Part shown: positions 34,768-35,875 of the stretch, one piece after another
Layout of the letters: the number at the start of each line of letters is the position of its first letter
Numbering within the stretch: position 1 is the first letter of the stretch
Origin: a virus
Length of the DNA: 35,875 bases
Direction: 5' to 3' (one strand)
Virus record (IMG/VR): IMGVR_UViG_3300031688_000057
Coordinates: 1-35,875 of that record
The notes under the pieces: generated by a model
What the model was told of the DNA's origin: nothing
The model's input: only the letters and a program-made list of their open reading frames with translations
Database searches by the model: none
Program-made: the position numbers and the translations under genes

Positions 34768-35144
34768 TACTAACTGATAACTTTAAATTAGAAGAGTTCC
34801 AATGCAAGTGTGGTTGTAAAATGCCCCGCAATGTAATGGAAAACATATTTAAGCTGTCAGATCAATTGCAGATATTAAGGGATATATACGGGTCTATACA
34901 TATTAACAGTGCATATAGGTGTGAAAGCCATAACAAAAGCATCGGTAGTAATTCTACAAGCCAACATATTTTAGGTAAAGCCGCGGATATAATATCGGAA
35001 CTAAAACCTAATGAGCTAGCAGACGTTATAGAAGAAGATATAGATAACAACGCGGTAAAGTTCGGGGGTTTGGGCAGATATAATACATTTACCCATGTAG
35101 ACATTAGAAACGATAAAGCCCGCTGGGATAACACTAAAAAATAA
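34764..35144 (+). CDS. Endolysin, peptidase M15-type (D-Ala-D-Ala/L-Ala-D-Glu carboxy- or endopeptidase)
   Basis: I place the start at ATG 34764, overlapping the holin stop (ATGA), giving 126 residues, because the sequence then opens MILTDNFKLEEFQCKCGCK, the usual beginning of phage M15_3 proteins. The frame is open further upstream to TTG 34689, but those 25 residues read in another frame through the holin gene and look unrelated. The zinc site is visible: SQHILGKAADI with His68 and Asp75, and THVDIR with His111. The segment INSAYRCESHNKSIGS is typical of the family. It cleaves peptide stems of peptidoglycan to lyse the host. The Cys-rich CKCGC near the N-terminus is common in this group. 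No signal peptide, so it would rely on the holin. Confidence 0.85.
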   Translation: MILTDNFKLEEFQCKCGCKMPRNVMENIFKLSDQLQILRDIYGSIHINSAYRCESHNKSIGSNSTSQHILGKAADIISELKPNELADVIEEDIDNNAVKFGGLGRYNTFTHVDIRNDKARWDNTKK

Positions 35145-35147
35145 ATT

Positions 35148-35294
35148 ATGAGAACAAAAGGTATAGGACCACAAGGCTTAGGATTAAAAGGTAATAACGG
35201 ATATAGCATAGGATCTCCAGCTAAATGTTGGAATGGTTACGAAAGAGTACCTGGAACTAAGAAGAATGCAAAAGGAAGTTGTAAAAAAAAATAA
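35148..35294 (+). CDS. 48-aa SPAK protein
   Basis: Starts at ATG 35148, three bases after the endolysin stop, and ends at TAA 35292-35294. The sequence reads MRTKGIGPQGLGLKGNNGYS, then IGSPAKCWNGYERVPGTK, NAKGSCKKK. The opening GIGPQGLG is shared with the next gene (GIGPNGLG), so the two look like paralogues or a duplicated leader. One SPAK motif and two Cys are present. It is very basic and probably disordered. Too short to assign a role; the conserved opening and motif support a real gene. Confidence 0.68.
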   Translation: MRTKGIGPQGLGLKGNNGYSIGSPAKCWNGYERVPGTKKNAKGSCKKK

Positions 35295-35300
35295 ACTAAT

Positions 35301-35639
35301 ATGTATAACGGATTTAAAGGAATAGGACCTAACGGATTAGGCGGCGGTAAAACAGAATGCGGGGGCTCTCCTGCTAAGATTAAAGATGCAGCTTACGAAA
35401 AATCAAATCGTAAGATGAGATCTAAATATACCAAAGAGACTGGTAAAACATTAGGTAAAAGACATTTGTCAGGCACTAGCCCAAGAAGAGTTTCATTCGC
35501 ATGCAGATTTGCAGGTATGAAGGGGGCTATGAAAGATGATAAAGGTGAACCAACAAGAAAAGCAATGGCATTAAAAAAATGGGGATTCGGTAGTGTTGGT
35601 GCTGCGTCTAGTTTTTGTAGTAAAAATAAAAAATCATAA
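35301..35639 (+). CDS. Small basic SPAK protein, 112 aa
   Basis: Starts at ATG 35301 and ends at TAA 35637-35639. It begins MYNGFKGIGPNGLGGGKTEC and contains GGSPAKIKDAAYEKSNRK. A later conserved-looking block is LGKRHLSGTSPRRVSFACRF, AGMKGAMKDD, then ALKKWGFGSVGAASSFC. The SPRR...FACRFAGMKGAMK block resembles short uncharacterised phage domains built around 'SPRR..F..R..Gm' (a DUF of the DUF6321 type, by recollection, not verified). It is strongly basic with three spaced Cys. It ends before a 22-residue frame and the terminator, so it is the last clear gene of the cluster. Confidence 0.72.
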   Translation: MYNGFKGIGPNGLGGGKTECGGSPAKIKDAAYEKSNRKMRSKYTKETGKTLGKRHLSGTSPRRVSFACRFAGMKGAMKDDKGEPTRKAMALKKWGFGSVGAASSFCSKNKKS

Positions 35640-35644
35640 CTATA

Positions 35645-35713
35645 ATGAAAAAACTTAAAAGTTACTGGAATAAGCTAATGTATTGGCTTATGTTTAAAAA
35701 TTATAATGAATAA
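35645..35713 (+). CDS. Tiny 22-aa open frame before the terminator, uncertain
   Basis: ATG 35645 to TAA 35711-35713 reads MKKLKSYWNKLMYWLMFKNY, then NE. Six bases separate it from the previous stop, and the stop runs into the A-tract of the terminator. It is basic with Trp and Tyr, amphipathic, and could be a short membrane-active peptide, but so short a frame can arise by chance. No homologue is recalled. Confidence 0.3.
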   Translation: MKKLKSYWNKLMYWLMFKNYNE

Positions 35714-35750
35714 AAAAAACGCCAGTAAAATTAATTACTGGCGTTTTTTT
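35712..35750. terminator. Bidirectional intrinsic terminator between convergent genes
   Basis: A perfect 9-bp stem cgccagtaa (35720-35728) / ttactggcg (35735-35743) with a 6-base loop is flanked by A8 on the left and T7 on the right. It therefore reads as an intrinsic terminator from either strand. It lies between the last + strand genes and the - strand nrdA-like gene, ending both transcripts. Confidence 0.9.
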
Positions 35751-35765
35751 ATTTTAATATACTAC

Positions 35766-35875
35766 TTATCCATCGCAAGCTAAACAGTCTTCGTCCATTG
35801 CTTTAGCGGCAATATCGCCACGCAGCACAGATTCTGTACGCGTATAGTATAAAGTTTTAACGCCTTTCTTCCACG
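35766..35875 (-). CDS. nrdA: C-terminal end of ribonucleotide reductase large subunit (partial)
   Basis: Read from the right edge on the - strand, the frame gives WKKGVKTLYYTRTESVLRGD, IAAKAMDEDC, LACDG and stops at TAA (35766-35768). The GVKTLYYTRTE segment is the classical end of class I ribonucleotide reductase alpha chains (G.KT.YYLRT), and the final CLAC supplies the C-terminal redox-active cysteine pair (CxxC) that re-reduces the active site through thioredoxin or glutaredoxin. Reduction of ribonucleotides to deoxyribonucleotides supplies phage DNA synthesis. Only 35 residues are inside the window and the rest lies beyond the right edge. It is convergent to the late genes and probably starts an early/metabolic block. 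Class Ia or related is likely. Confidence 0.82.
   Translation of the reverse strand, partial: WKKGVKTLYYTRTESVLRGDIAAKAMDEDCLACDG

Noticed and set aside
1-35875. CRISPR array, tRNA genes, insertion sequence or integrase
   Set aside because: I saw no regularly spaced repeats, no cloverleaf with a CCA-like end and no transposase or integrase motif in either strand.

Overview
The window looks like the structural (late) half of a tailed double-stranded DNA phage (Caudoviricetes). A large terminase, portal, scaffold-like protein, probable major capsid protein, neck/tail proteins, internal virion proteins, a giant multidomain protein and a holin/endolysin pair follow one another on the + strand. 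I see no tape-measure, tail-sheath or long tail-tube gene. Together with the P22 gp10-like protein and the internal virion proteins, this points to a short-tailed (podovirus-like) particle, possibly distantly related to crAss-like or other environmental phages. The DNA is AT-rich, and most starts follow A/T-rich leaders (runs such as aaataaataaATG) with no Shine-Dalgarno sequence. That is what Bacteroidota hosts use, so a flavobacterial-type host is my inference.

Layout. Bases 1-1000 hold the end of a LamG-type fibre/adhesin gene and two small proteins. Bases 1024-2866 encode a phage GroEL and an overlapping GroES in reversed order (groEL first). Bases 2863-6982 are a block of small, tightly packed, often overlapping genes. 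It includes a putative winged-helix protein, several Lys-rich low-complexity proteins carrying a recurrent Ser-Pro-Ala-Lys (SPAK) motif, a small HExxH zincin, a 46-residue Cys protein started by GTG, a possible tandem GroES-fold protein and a terminase-small-subunit candidate. Bases 6982-14297 are terL, portal, scaffold and capsid genes, closed by a strong hairpin. Bases 14434-23490 are head-tail connector and tail/receptor-side proteins. Bases 23529-34263 encode internal virion proteins, ending in a 2983-residue polyvalent protein with HExxH, PD-(D/E)xK-like and HAD-phosphatase signatures. Bases 34266-35713 hold another SPAK protein, a holin-like protein overlapping an M15-type endolysin by ATGA, and three very small genes. 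A symmetric bidirectional terminator at 35712-35750 separates this cluster from the convergent end of a ribonucleotide reductase large-subunit gene, the only - strand gene seen.

How it fits together: the chaperonin probably assists folding of capsid or other virion proteins. TerL, portal, scaffold and capsid proteins build and fill the head, the 14.4-23.5 kb proteins form the neck and tail, the 23.5-34.3 kb proteins are probably packaged and ejected, and the holin/endolysin pair releases progeny. The SPAK motif, found in at least nine products including the portal, is the most interesting unexplained signal. No gene-free stretch longer than about 140 bases occurs.
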